NCBI RefSeq assembly: GCF_031127805.1
Contig: NZ_JARXHW010000008.1
Coordinates: forward strand, 1-64,000
From: Thalassobacterium maritimum
Lineage (GTDB): Bacteria; Verrucomicrobiota; Verrucomicrobiia; Opitutales; Coraliomargaritaceae
Length of the DNA stretch: 64,000 nt
Direction: 5' to 3'
How positions within the stretch are numbered: position 1 is the first letter of the stretch; each line of letters starts with the position of its first letter. This document shows, piece by piece, positions 36,513 through 45,181 of the stretch. A program made the position numbers and the translations under genes. The notes beneath the pieces are model-generated. The model did not search any database and was not told where the DNA came from. It worked only from the letters and a program-made list of their open reading frames with translations.

Positions 36513-37058
36513 TTGAGTAGAAAAACACAGTATAAACCAAATCTTTATCTGGTTGGCTTCATGGGCGTGGGCAAATCGGCCATTGGTCGGCGAGTTGCGC
36601 GCGAGCTGGGCTTGCGCTTCATTGACTCCGACCATCAGATTGAAAAAGAGCAAGGAATGAAGATTCCTGAGATCTTTGCGAGTGCAGGGGAGTCCCGTTT
36701 TCGAGAATTAGAGCGTCAATTTATTGAAAGCGGACATCCCGAATCTGGCTGTGTAGTCTCCTGTGGTGGCGGTCTTGTTGTGCAACCTGGCATGAAAGAG
36801 ATAATTAAGCAGAAGGGACTTGTGATCTGTCTTTTTGCCTCTGCCGAAAGCATCATAGAGCGCACGAGCCGCAATCAAGACCGACCTCTGCTCAATGTGC
36901 CAGATCCTGCCGCTAAGGTTCGCGAACTCTTGGCCGAACGTGAGCCCATTTATATGGATTGCGGCGCCTGTATCACCACCGAAGGCCGCACGATTCCGGA
37001 AGTTGTGCGCCATATGATTCGAACATACAAATCGATCTCCCGAAGCTACAAGAAGTAG
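36513..37058 (+). CDS. aroK: shikimate kinase
   Basis: A 181-residue P-loop kinase of chorismate synthesis. The Walker A is GFMGVGKSAIGRRVA, the shikimate-binding FIDSDHQIE and FRELE blocks follow, then VSCGGGLV and RNQDRPLL (lid Arg). I choose the TTG at 36513 (SRKTQYKPNLYLVGFMG); an in-frame TTG at 36459 adds 18 residues without family support, and no in-frame ATG exists near. The start is uncertain, the identity is not. Confidence 0.92.
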   Translation: MSRKTQYKPNLYLVGFMGVGKSAIGRRVARELGLRFIDSDHQIEKEQGMKIPEIFASAGESRFRELERQFIESGHPESGCVVSCGGGLVVQPGMKEIIKQKGLVICLFASAESIIERTSRNQDRPLLNVPDPAAKVRELLAEREPIYMDCGACITTEGRTIPEVVRHMIRTYKSISRSYKK

Positions 37059-37374
37059 GTATAGCCGTCACATCACTCTGCCGTGGAATGTAAGTAGCGT
37101 CCTTTGAAGCAATATAATTTACTGGATTTAGCTATAGAGTCGACTCGTTCGGTTTAATTAAACTGATTCGGCGGGATCTATTGTTGATTCTCAGTGGTTT
37201 TGTCGAGAAATGTAATTTCATTGGATTTCAAATGAATTGGTCGATTCTGCTGCATTTATCTATACCTAGGTATAGTAAATAATTCAAAATCGTTTCAATT
37301 GAACTGATTTTATCGGTTTTTAAAATCACCGTGTCCGCGGCGCATACATCTAAAAGAAATCTAGTTCTTACCCA
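37059..37374. other. AT-rich intergenic region with palindromes
   Basis: These 316 bases hold no gene. They contain a perfect 16-bp palindrome CTATACCTAGGTATAG (37260-37275) and an inverted repeat GATTTTA/TAAAATC (37306-37327) with an eight-base loop, which could terminate the convergent aroK and thioesterase transcripts. I see no tRNA or riboswitch. Confidence 0.4.
37260..37275. promoter_or_regulatory. 16-bp perfect palindrome
   Basis: CTATACCTAGGTATAG is its own reverse complement. It is in the convergent gap between aroK and the thioesterase gene, an odd place for a promoter operator, so its role is unclear. Confidence 0.3.
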
Positions 37375-37779
37375 TTAAGCCGACCAGGCAGCTTCAATTT
37401 TTTTCAATAGATCCTCGGGTGGCCGTTGTGCTTGTCCATTGCCATCCATGAAACCGTGGCTGGATGTTCCAGTCACCAGCAGTTCTTCGCCGCGGCGAAC
37501 TTCATACTCAAAGTGCATGCGTGCGCGTGGTTTCTTGCGCATGAAGAGGTGCACCTCGAGGTGATCGTCGAAGCGTGCGGGACGTTTGTAGGCGGCACTC
37601 ACGGTCAGCACGGGCAAAAAGAGTCCGCGAGCTTCGATCTCGCGATAAGGAATCCCGATCTGATCGAGCATTTGTATGCGGGCGGTCTCAAACCACACCA
37701 AATAGTTGCTGTGATACACCACATCCATGCGGTCGGTTTCGGCATAGCGCACGCGAATCTTAGAAATACTGTGAATCAT
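37375..37779 (-). CDS. YbgC/FadM-type acyl-CoA thioesterase
   Basis: A 134-residue hotdog-fold 4HBT protein. RVRYAETDRMDVVYHSNYLVWFE is the family signature, with the Asp of the ETDRMD segment in the catalytic position. The rest (GIPYREIEARGLFLPVL) is also standard. It hydrolyses acyl-CoA thioesters; YbgC links to the Tol-Pal envelope system in other bacteria, but no tol genes are near. It precedes, on the same strand, the two HAD phosphatase genes further to the left only in orientation, with no tight linkage. Confidence 0.9.
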   Translation of the reverse strand: MIHSISKIRVRYAETDRMDVVYHSNYLVWFETARIQMLDQIGIPYREIEARGLFLPVLTVSAAYKRPARFDDHLEVHLFMRKKPRARMHFEYEVRRGEELLVTGTSSHGFMDGNGQAQRPPEDLLKKIEAAWSA

Positions 37780-37863
37780 TAGAAATTGGGAATTACGAAT
37801 TAGGAATTGGAGACGCTTTTAGATCAGTCTCGTTCTCTTAATTTAGATACTGAAAGATTATGA

Positions 37864-38541
37864 TTAAGACTCTGGGATTGTGATCGATTCACCGAGTTCG
37901 GTTAAAGAATTGAAGGCGGCCTCCGCGCCGGCTGCTCGCAGCTCTGCGACAGAGTGCGCACCAGTGGCCACACAGTAGCACGTGAGGCCCGCGTTTTGAG
38001 CTACAGCGACATCGGTGGGAGAGTCGCCGATCATAATGGCGCCCTCGGACTTGGCCGAGATCTGCTCTAGCACGTGCTGAGTCAGCTCTTGTTGCGGCTT
38101 TTGCCACTGTGTATCCACACTGCCCACGCAGACGGGGATGTATTTCGCAAAGCCCGCATAGCGACTGACTTTTCGCGCCGTATCGCCGTGTTTATTAGTG
38201 AAGAGGGCTTGTGGGATGCGTGCTTGGTAGGCGCGTTCGATCAAGTCCATGCCCCCGGGTAAAATAATCAAGCCATCAAACATAATTTGCGGGAAGCGTG
38301 CGCGAAAGGCTTTGCCGGCTTCCTCCAAGCGATCTGAGGCTACAAAGAGGCTCATCGTCTCGGCCATCGTGCCGCCCAAGCTGCGGCGAATGGCATCATC
38401 GCCCGGAGCGGGATAGCCCATGTTCGTAATGACCTCGCCATAGCAACGAATGATCGCAGCCGTTTGATCAATCAGTGTGCCGTCCATATCCCAAAGTATG
38501 GCCGACGGGCAAGGGAGCGGTGTGGATGCGTTGTCTTCCAT
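37864..38541 (-). CDS. HAD-family phosphatase, copy 2 (phosphoglycolate-phosphatase-like)
   Basis: A 225-residue HAD hydrolase. Motif I is LWDMDGTLIDQ (two Asp), motif II is FTNKHGDTA, and motif III/IV is IMIGDSPTDVA. The helical cap is of the Gph/PGP type. Its start overlaps the stop of the upstream HAD gene by one base (TAATG), so the two are translationally coupled. The two proteins are similar throughout (tandem duplication), so they may differ only in substrate. Confidence 0.9.
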   Translation of the reverse strand: MEDNASTPLPCPSAILWDMDGTLIDQTAAIIRCYGEVITNMGYPAPGDDAIRRSLGGTMAETMSLFVASDRLEEAGKAFRARFPQIMFDGLIILPGGMDLIERAYQARIPQALFTNKHGDTARKVSRYAGFAKYIPVCVGSVDTQWQKPQQELTQHVLEQISAKSEGAIMIGDSPTDVAVAQNAGLTCYCVATGAHSVAELRAAGAEAAFNSLTELGESITIPES

Positions 38542-39209
38542 TATGCTGTGCAGGCTTCAGGCTCCAGTCCGAAGACCTTTTGGCCGAGCTCGTACAGGTC
38601 TTTATGCACATGTTCGGAGACAATGTATTCGGAGAGTTGTTCGGCGCTATGGCTGCCCGTGGCGACCAAATGGCATGTCAGGCAGCCGGCCTCGGCGGCG
38701 GCGAGGTCGTAGGGAGAGTCGCCGATCATGATGGCTTCTTCGGAGGCGCAGTCCATTTGCTCCAGTGCGTAAGCGGTGAAGAGCGGATCAGGCTTGCGGT
38801 AGGGGCAGTCTGGCTCACCGGTGCCGATAATGACGTCCAGCCACTGGTCGAGGCCGAGATGTGCTAGCACATCGCGCGTGTCGCCGGCATATTTATTGGT
38901 AAAGACGCCCAACTTGTCGCCGCGTGCCTTGAGGGCCTGCAAGAGCCATTCTGCGCCGGGTAGGGTAAAGACGTCGTCGAAAATAATTTCTGCGAAGTGT
39001 TTGCGAAATAAAGGCTCCGCAGCGGGCACATTGGCTTCGCCGCATAGTTTTGTGAGCGTGATCGGCACGGAGCCACCCACGGTCGCTCGCACGGTAGCGT
39101 AGTCACTCTCTGGTAGACCGAGCTCGCGCTGGGCGTAGGCCACGCTCTTATGAATCGTGGTAAAGTGGTCGATCAAAGTGCCGTCCAGGTCAAATAGGAT
39201 GTATTGCAT
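38541..39209 (-). CDS. HAD-family phosphatase, copy 1 (phosphoglycolate-phosphatase-like)
   Basis: A 222-residue HAD hydrolase. It shows motif I LFDLDGTLIDHF, motif II VFTNKYAGDT, and motif III/IV IMIGDSPYDLA. Its cap and order match its neighbour copy at 37864-38541, from which it differs by moderate divergence. It starts the coupled pair, divergent from the Mla permease gene. Phosphoglycolate or a sugar phosphate is a likely substrate by family. Confidence 0.9.
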   Translation of the reverse strand: MQYILFDLDGTLIDHFTTIHKSVAYAQRELGLPESDYATVRATVGGSVPITLTKLCGEANVPAAEPLFRKHFAEIIFDDVFTLPGAEWLLQALKARGDKLGVFTNKYAGDTRDVLAHLGLDQWLDVIIGTGEPDCPYRKPDPLFTAYALEQMDCASEEAIMIGDSPYDLAAAEAGCLTCHLVATGSHSAEQLSEYIVSEHVHKDLYELGQKVFGLEPEACTA

Positions 39210-39313
39210 AATAAAATGTGCTTTATAAGAAAACGTATTCGCTACAGGCTAGGTGCTTTATGCATGGCTCGTTTGCTCTCTTTGGCAAGCGTGCTATGGG
39301 CACTTTTGCAAAC

Positions 39314-40450
39314 ATGAGCAATATGAAGCAGACCGCAGACTGGAGCACTCGTCGAAAAAAGGACGTCTTTATCGTCCATTTTTCGGGCGCTTGGGTGATG
39401 GAGCAGGTCCAGCCCAAGATGGAAAGCTTGCGCATGGATATCGAGTCTGAAGCGGGGCTGAGCACACTGCATTTAGAAGCCGACCACCTGACCGGCTGGG
39501 ATAGCTCGCTGCTCGTTACCGTGCGTCAGATTTATGACTGGGCAGATTCACGAGGCTTGCAGATACAGCTGGATGGCATGCCTGAGGGCGTGCAAAATTT
39601 AGTAAAACTCTCCCGGGCAGTGCCGGAGAATAAGCAAGTCGAAGAGGATGCGAGTGATGATTTCTTTACCCGAGTGGGCGAGGGCAGTCTGGGCGCTTAT
39701 CGTGGATTAAATGGATATTTTGATTTTTTGGGAAATTTATTCATACATGCCTGCGCGTTCCTGCGCGGCAAAGGGCGCATTCGAGCTAAAGATTTCATGT
39801 TAATCCTGCAGGCGACAGGAGCACAGGCAGTTCCGATCGTATCTCTGCTAAGTTTTCTGACCGGGCTGATCATCGCATTCATCGGCGTCATCCAGCTACA
39901 AAAATTTGCGGCTGATATATACGTGGCCGACTTGGTGGGACTTGCGACGACTCGCGAATTAGGAGCCGTCATGGCCGGTGTGATTATGGCAGGTCGAACC
40001 GGGGCCTCCTTTGCGGCACAAATTGGTAGCATGCAGGTGAATGAAGAGGTGGACGCGCTCACAAGTTTTGGTATCGAGCCGATGCAATTTCTAGTGCTGC
40101 CTCGGGTGGTCGCTCTGGTATTAATGATGCCCTTATTGTGTGCCTGTGCCGACTTCGTCGCGATGCTGGGGGGCATGGTAGTCGCGGTGATGATTTCCGA
40201 AGTCAGTATCGCACAATACTGTAATCAAATTCAAGCGGCAGTGGCGCTTACAGATCTTGGGGTGGGAATTTTTAAGAGCGCCGTGTTTGGCTTGATCATT
40301 GCGCTGGCAGGCTGTTATCGAGGCTTAAATTGCGGGCGCGATGCGAGCTCAGTCGGGCGAGCGGCGACCTCGGCTGTGGTGACTTCGATTACTTGGATCG
40401 TGGTCGCCGATGCGATCTTTGCTGTTATGTTTCACCTCTTAGGGATTTAA
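39314..40450 (+). CDS. STAS-MlaE fused lipid-transport permease
   Basis: An ABC permease for phospholipid or hydrophobic-compound transport. About residues 1-110 are a STAS-like domain (VFIVHFSGAWVM, LEADHLTGWDSSLL), the role played in E. coli by separate MlaB. About 170-378 form the MlaE fold with GVIQLQKFAADIYVADLVG, TRELGAVMAGVIMAGRTGASF and the conserved EEVDALTSFGIEP block. An ATG at 39314 (MSNMKQTADW) fits the STAS start better than the upstream one at 39218. It overlaps the ATPase gene by one base (TAATG). Confidence 0.9.
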   Translation: MSNMKQTADWSTRRKKDVFIVHFSGAWVMEQVQPKMESLRMDIESEAGLSTLHLEADHLTGWDSSLLVTVRQIYDWADSRGLQIQLDGMPEGVQNLVKLSRAVPENKQVEEDASDDFFTRVGEGSLGAYRGLNGYFDFLGNLFIHACAFLRGKGRIRAKDFMLILQATGAQAVPIVSLLSFLTGLIIAFIGVIQLQKFAADIYVADLVGLATTRELGAVMAGVIMAGRTGASFAAQIGSMQVNEEVDALTSFGIEPMQFLVLPRVVALVLMMPLLCACADFVAMLGGMVVAVMISEVSIAQYCNQIQAAVALTDLGVGIFKSAVFGLIIALAGCYRGLNCGRDASSVGRAATSAVVTSITWIVVADAIFAVMFHLLGI

Positions 40451-41217
40451 TGATGCCGCACCAATCCACCGCGATCACAGTCAAGAATCTCACCATGGCC
40501 TATGGGGATTATATCGTCATGCGCTCGCTTAATTTCACTGCACAGCGCAGTGAAATTAAAGTGATCATCGGAGGCAGTGGATGCGGAAAAAGCACTTTGC
40601 TCAAGCATCTTGTGGGGCTGGAAAAAGCCGCAAGCGGAGAGATCTTTTACGGGGACCAGCGCTTTCTGCCCGACAGCGCCGAGGCGGCGCAGATTAGGCG
40701 TCAGTTTGGCGTGTCCTTTCAAAGTGGGGCCTTGTGGAGCTCCATGACATTGCAGGAAAATGTGGCCTTACCCCTGGAGCAATATACGCAGCTCTCTGCG
40801 TCAGAGATTCGAGATTTGGTCGAGTTTAAGCTTTCACTAGTAGGCCTCGCTGGCTTTGGCCACCGCTATCCCTCCGAGTTGAGTGGCGGCATGCAAAAAC
40901 GCGCAGGCCTGGCGCGGGCGATCGCACTGGACCCTAAGATTTTATTCTTTGACGAACCCTCTGCGGGCTTGGACCCGCTGAGTTCACGACGGCTGGATGA
41001 TTTAATATTAGAACTGCGCGACGCCCTTGGAGCGACGGTCATTGTCGTCACGCACGAGCTTGCGAGTATTTTTAGTATAGCAGATACCGCGCTCTTTTTG
41101 GATGCCGAGAGCAAGACTGCGCTCTGTGATGGCAACCCGAACGATCTAGTCGAAGATGCACAGACTGAGCCTAAAGTGCGTCGATTCTTGACACGTGGCG
41201 ACAGTGATAACCATTGA
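40450..41217 (+). CDS. MlaF-type ABC transporter ATPase
   Basis: A 255-residue ATPase partner of the preceding permease. The Walker A is GGSGCGKST, the signature LSGGMQKRAGLARAI, Walker B ILFFDEPSAGLDP, and the switch His lies in VVTHEL. The GFGHRYPSELSGGM and GVSFQSGALWSSMT blocks are typical of MlaF. It starts at the ATG overlapping the permease stop (TAATG). It powers MCE-mediated lipid trafficking between the membranes. Confidence 0.93.
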   Translation: MMPHQSTAITVKNLTMAYGDYIVMRSLNFTAQRSEIKVIIGGSGCGKSTLLKHLVGLEKAASGEIFYGDQRFLPDSAEAAQIRRQFGVSFQSGALWSSMTLQENVALPLEQYTQLSASEIRDLVEFKLSLVGLAGFGHRYPSELSGGMQKRAGLARAIALDPKILFFDEPSAGLDPLSSRRLDDLILELRDALGATVIVVTHELASIFSIADTALFLDAESKTALCDGNPNDLVEDAQTEPKVRRFLTRGDSDNH

Positions 41218-41251
41218 TCTAGCGCTAAAATTCACCCAAACCTAGCTAACA

Positions 41252-42271
41252 GTGAAACGAAACTCTCCAAATCCCAGAATGATCGGTGCTTTTGTCACGG
41301 TGATGCTCCTGCTCATCGTAGGGATGGTGATGTATTTTGGCTCGGCCAACTTTCTGAATCGTTCGACTCAATTCATTTTGTTTTTCGATCAATCCGTGAA
41401 CGGATTATTAGTCGGCTCGCCCGTCAAATTCCGCGGCGTGCCGGTAGGGGAAGTCAAGCGTATCATGATTCGAGCGGAGGGGCAGCGCGAGGACTCGACG
41501 GCGATCCCCGTCGTTATAGAAATCAATCGTTCGCGCTTGGAAAACGACCTTGGGGTTTCGCGCACAGCCTTTGCGCCGGAATCGATTCATGAATCGCTTG
41601 AGCGCGGCCTGGTGGCGCAGCTCAACTTAGAAAGTGTTATCACCGGTCAACTCTTTGTCGAATTCAGCTTCGAACCCGCAAAAGCTTTTTCTGCAGAAAC
41701 ACATATCGATCATCTCAACGAAAGCATAGATATCGTTGAAATCCCGACTCTGAATTCTTCGCTAGACCAGATCACGGCCGACTTGGCGCAGATCATTGCC
41801 GATATCAAAGACCTCGACCTGCAGGAGTTGAGTCAGAATATTAATGCATTAATCATCAGCGCGACCACGCAGCTGCAAGGGCTCGATACCGCTGCGATCA
41901 GCACTTCCATCACCGGTACCGCCGATGAGATTCAGAATTTCATCGCTTCGGAGCAATTTAAGCAATCGGTTGACGCGATGCGTATCGCCTTCGATCAAGT
42001 GAGCGCCACTGCGCAGTCATTTAATATCGAAGAGGGCCCGCTGGCCGACACCATCGACACTTGGAGTGCGCAAATTACCAAAACGCTCAATAGTTTTGAT
42101 CGTTTGAGTAACGAGGCCAGCGCACTCATAGAGCCGGGCTCTGACCTGCGTCACGAGTTCGAGTCGATGTTGCGTGAATTAGTGCGCACCGCTCGTTCGA
42201 TTCGCTTGCTCTCCGAATATATAGAACGTAACCCCAACGCCATACTCACTGGACGTAGCCAGGAAGAGTAG
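41252..42271 (+). CDS. MlaD/MCE-domain lipid-binding protein
   Basis: A 339-residue protein starting at GTG 41252. A single N-terminal TM (MIGAFVTVMLLLIVGMVMYFG) anchors it to the inner membrane; the MCE domain (about 35-135) has VNGLLVGSPVKFRGVPVGEV and the following strand pattern. The C-terminal third is a long helical coil rich in Asp/Gln/Ile, which in this family forms a hexameric tunnel needle. It shuttles lipids for the adjacent permease/ATPase. Confidence 0.92.
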   Translation: MKRNSPNPRMIGAFVTVMLLLIVGMVMYFGSANFLNRSTQFILFFDQSVNGLLVGSPVKFRGVPVGEVKRIMIRAEGQREDSTAIPVVIEINRSRLENDLGVSRTAFAPESIHESLERGLVAQLNLESVITGQLFVEFSFEPAKAFSAETHIDHLNESIDIVEIPTLNSSLDQITADLAQIIADIKDLDLQELSQNINALIISATTQLQGLDTAAISTSITGTADEIQNFIASEQFKQSVDAMRIAFDQVSATAQSFNIEEGPLADTIDTWSAQITKTLNSFDRLSNEASALIEPGSDLRHEFESMLRELVRTARSIRLLSEYIERNPNAILTGRSQEE

Positions 42272-42279
42272 TCTCGACA

Positions 42280-42855
42280 ATGAAATGCATCCCCATAATC
42301 GCGCTCGCTCTGAGCATGCTGCTCAGCGGCTGTGTCAATCTTAAGCCCAAGCCAGACCGCACGCAGCTCTTTATGCTGGCATCAGAAGTTGCCGTAGTGA
42401 GCGAAGTCGCTGGCAAGCCGGAGTGCTATGTCGGGCGAGTTGAACTACCTGGCTATCTCGAAGGTAAGCGCATCTATTATCGCTCCCCTAATGGTGAACT
42501 CGACTCGGTGGCTGGTTCACGCTGGGCAGAGCCCTTGCGGCCCGCACTCCCCAGCGCGTTGGCCATGCACTTGCAAGCAACTGGTGCCGTAAATGTGCGT
42601 GCCTATTACCCTTGGCAAAACACTGTGCGTGAGGGGGCCACGGTATCGGTTCAATTTGAGCGCTTCAGCGCCAACGCGAATGGGCAAGTCGAAGTCATTG
42701 CACAATGGCAGATCACATTGCCCAACGGAAGTGTGGAGTCGGGGCGTTTTATAGCGCCTCACTCGAGTTGGGACCGTCAGAACGCAGCCGACTACGTGGC
42801 TAAGTTCGACGCCGCCTTAGCGGTGCTGGCGGAAAGCATCGCTCAAAAGCTCTAG
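42280..42855 (+). CDS. PqiC-like ABC transport auxiliary lipoprotein
   Basis: A 191-residue lipoprotein with a lipobox LLSGC near residues 14-18. The mature part shows the YEBS/PqiC-type pattern: VGRVELPGYLEGKRIYYR, then RWAEPLRPALPSALAMHL. PqiC-type lipoproteins bridge the MCE complex to the outer membrane. It is the last gene of the mlaE-F-D cluster and lies nine bases after mlaD. Confidence 0.85.
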   Translation: MKCIPIIALALSMLLSGCVNLKPKPDRTQLFMLASEVAVVSEVAGKPECYVGRVELPGYLEGKRIYYRSPNGELDSVAGSRWAEPLRPALPSALAMHLQATGAVNVRAYYPWQNTVREGATVSVQFERFSANANGQVEVIAQWQITLPNGSVESGRFIAPHSSWDRQNAADYVAKFDAALAVLAESIAQKL

Positions 42856-42861
42856 ATCGCT

Positions 42862-44109
42862 ATGACAGATCGCAGCAATCTTTGGAAGGCCCTAGGGCCC
42901 GGTATACTCGTCGCCTGCGCCGCCGTCGGCGGCTCTCACTTAGTTTGGTCGACCCGAGCAGGCGCCGAATTCGGCTGGTCACTGCTCTGGCTGGTGCTCT
43001 TGGCCAATGCGCTCAAATTCCCCTTCTTTTTGTATGGGCAACGCTACACGGCTGCGACGGGCGAAAGCCTCTTGGCCGGATACAAACGGCAGGGAATCGG
43101 CTATGTTTGGGTCTTTCTCGCCGTCAATATCTTGACAGGCACCATCAACATCGCAGGCGTGGGCATGCTCAGCGGGGCCTTGCTGACTGGCTACGGCATC
43201 ACAGGCATCTCGGTGCCCTTTATTACTGTCGGGGTGCTCTTCATCTGTGCCGCGCTATTGCTGGTGGGGCATTACAAATTGCTCGATTCCTTGGCCAAGG
43301 TCATTATCGCGCTACTCGGCATTAGCACCCTAGTGGCGGTTGCCCTGGCGATTCCCAACCGCCCCGAGCTGGCGGCTGATTTTGTGGCTCCCAGCCCATA
43401 TCAGTGGGCCTCGTTTGCCTTTTTGATTAGCCTGCTAGGCTGGATGCCTGCGCCGATTGATTTGTCTGCCTGGTCTTCACTTTGGATGTTTAGTCGCGAG
43501 AAGCAGACCGGCCACTTTGCCACGGTCAAAGAGTCCGCGATCGACTTCTATGTGGGCTATTTCTCTGCCGTCGGTTTGGCCATTTTATTTGTTTCGCTGG
43601 GCGCGCTGGTGATGTTTGGCAGTTCCGAGAGCTTTGCGGCGGGGGGCGTCGGCTTTTCCCAGCAATTAGTCAGTCTGTATACCGACACGATCGGTGATTG
43701 GTCGCACCTTTTGATTTTGTCGGCTGCTTTCATTACTATGTTCAGCACCACCTTGACTTGCTTGGATGGCTATCCGCGCTCATTGGCGGCTTGCTGCGCG
43801 CTGATTAAAGACCTGCCTGCGGAGGCCTTTATGCGCATTCAAAAAGTCTGGATTTTAATTTCTGCGCTCTTGGCCAGTGTGGTGGTGCTTTGCTTTGTGC
43901 AAAATTTACTACAACTGCTCAGCTTCGCCGCCATCGTCTCCTTTATCACGTCGCCAGCCTTGGCCTATATCAACTACAGGGTGATGAATGGAGCCAATGT
44001 GCCCGAGGCCTATCGTCCAGGACTGGCGCTTAAAGCACTCAGCTGGGCGGGCCTGCTGTTCTTTACCGTGATGACTTCTGGCTATCTTTACGTGACCTTT
44101 GTTCGTTAG
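42862..44109 (+). CDS. Nramp-family divalent metal transporter
   Basis: A 415-residue inner-membrane protein with about eleven hydrophobic segments. The N-terminus GPGILVACAAVGGSHLVWST corresponds to the family's DPGN/first unwound helix region, but the classical DPGN motif is changed here (AAVGGSH), and the MPH metal site is not evident (LGWMPAPID). It is therefore an Nramp-related transporter of uncertain ion. It begins six bases after the lipoprotein gene and overlaps the toxin gene's stop by four bases. Confidence 0.8.
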   Translation: MTDRSNLWKALGPGILVACAAVGGSHLVWSTRAGAEFGWSLLWLVLLANALKFPFFLYGQRYTAATGESLLAGYKRQGIGYVWVFLAVNILTGTINIAGVGMLSGALLTGYGITGISVPFITVGVLFICAALLLVGHYKLLDSLAKVIIALLGISTLVAVALAIPNRPELAADFVAPSPYQWASFAFLISLLGWMPAPIDLSAWSSLWMFSREKQTGHFATVKESAIDFYVGYFSAVGLAILFVSLGALVMFGSSESFAAGGVGFSQQLVSLYTDTIGDWSHLLILSAAFITMFSTTLTCLDGYPRSLAACCALIKDLPAEAFMRIQKVWILISALLASVVVLCFVQNLLQLLSFAAIVSFITSPALAYINYRVMNGANVPEAYRPGLALKALSWAGLLFFTVMTSGYLYVTFVR

Positions 44110-44759
44110 AAAGAGGGCGGGGCGTGAGGATAGAGTTTGAGCGCAGCAGCGATTATGGGCTTCGCCCATTCTGGCGCTGCCGAGAGCTCGCGGGGCCCCA
44201 CGATTACGGCTGCACGTAGATCGAGAATGAGCTTTGGCATGGGGCACTGTCCTGCAGCTGGATCTGCGTGCTTTGAATTATCGAACAGGCGCAGGCTATC
44301 GATATGTGGCATCAAACGAATCAGATTGCGCCGGCTGCCGTTCCAGCGCTGACGGATTGCTGCTTCTGGTATGTCGTGTCCGTGTTGGCGGACCCGTTGT
44401 TGAACACGGGCAATGTTCAACTCGACCGATTCGAGTCCCGCATACCAGACTTTGAGCTTGAGGCCTTGAGCGGCCGCCTCGATCAAGCATTCCGTTATCG
44501 TTTGACCTCCCAGTGTGGTTTCAAATGCGAAGGTGCGCCTCGCTAGAGTCGCGGCTTCGAGCATTTCCTTGCCTAAGCTCCACGCATGCCCATTGGCGAT
44601 GCTCTGCGTCATGTTGGGGTGGAGCGCTTTGAGCTTTTTAGCGGCTAGGTCGGGGTTGTAATAAACGTTGCCCTTCGACTCAATCATCGCGCCGCCGATG
44701 CTACTTTTCCCCGACCCATTGACCCCAGCGAGCACGTAAATCGTGGCTGCTGCTGCCAT
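44106..44759 (-). CDS. zeta-toxin-like P-loop kinase
   Basis: A 217-residue P-loop protein. The Walker A is GVNGSGKSS (12-20), followed by NPDLAAKKLK, FAFETTLGG, and IPEAAIRQRWNGSRRNL, the usual zeta-type landmarks. True zeta toxins phosphorylate UDP-N-acetylglucosamine and inhibit wall synthesis; this short chromosomal branch is less well known. The antitoxin gene lies two bases upstream. The last part (TPxWAKPI-type end) is typical of this branch. Confidence 0.8.
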   Translation of the reverse strand: MAAAATIYVLAGVNGSGKSSIGGAMIESKGNVYYNPDLAAKKLKALHPNMTQSIANGHAWSLGKEMLEAATLARRTFAFETTLGGQTITECLIEAAAQGLKLKVWYAGLESVELNIARVQQRVRQHGHDIPEAAIRQRWNGSRRNLIRLMPHIDSLRLFDNSKHADPAAGQCPMPKLILDLRAAVIVGPRELSAAPEWAKPIIAAALKLYPHAPPSF

Positions 44760-44761
44760 GT

Positions 44762-45112
44762 TTAATCCGCCTGATGGGCCTTCGCGGCATCGCCGAGTGC
44801 GGCGGGGGATGCACTGAAGGCATCTTCATACGCAGCGGCACTTACATCCGATTGCATGTCGGCAAAACGCGTTTCGTAGTCTTGCCGTAGCAGCTCCAAC
44901 GGGTCCTTACTGGCCAATTCGTTGATGATTTGGTCGTAGAGATCCGCAGGCAGTAGGATCGCTTCGCGCTTGCGATTGCGAGTGATGCTGACAGGGCCTG
45001 ACTGCGACATCTTTTGAAAAACGCTCTTAAACGCGTTCTTCAGTTCCGACGATGGAGACGCGGGCAGATCCTTGGATGGATGCAGGGCATGAATGTCATA
45101 GACCGTGGACAT
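44762..45112 (-). CDS. Phd/YefM-like antitoxin
   Basis: A 116-residue protein that is a likely antitoxin for the zeta-like kinase. The central part (FKSVFQKMSQSGPVSITRNRKREAILLP, about 29-56) has the Phd/YefM DNA-binding pattern (P-V-x-I-T-x-x-x-R-x-A-V/I-L), and the C-terminal 50 residues are a flexible acidic toxin-binding tail. Starts at ATG 45112, immediately next to an inverted repeat. Zeta toxins classically pair with epsilon, so the Phd-type pairing is of note. Confidence 0.75.
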   Translation of the reverse strand: MSTVYDIHALHPSKDLPASPSSELKNAFKSVFQKMSQSGPVSITRNRKREAILLPADLYDQIINELASKDPLELLRQDYETRFADMQSDVSAAAYEDAFSASPAALGDAAKAHQAD

Positions 45113-45138
45113 ATGGCAAATATTGCCATATTTGCCAT
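45113..45138. promoter_or_regulatory. operator-like repeats upstream of the antitoxin
   Basis: ATGGCAA (45113-45119) and TTGCCAT (45123-45129) form a perfect inverted repeat with a three-base spacer, and a third TTTGCCAT half-site follows at 45131-45138. It abuts the antitoxin ATG, as expected for autorepression by a Phd-type antitoxin. Confidence 0.65.
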
Positions 45139-45181
45139 TTAGTCAAACTTTATCCAATTCAGGGTCCACAGTTCAGTGCTC

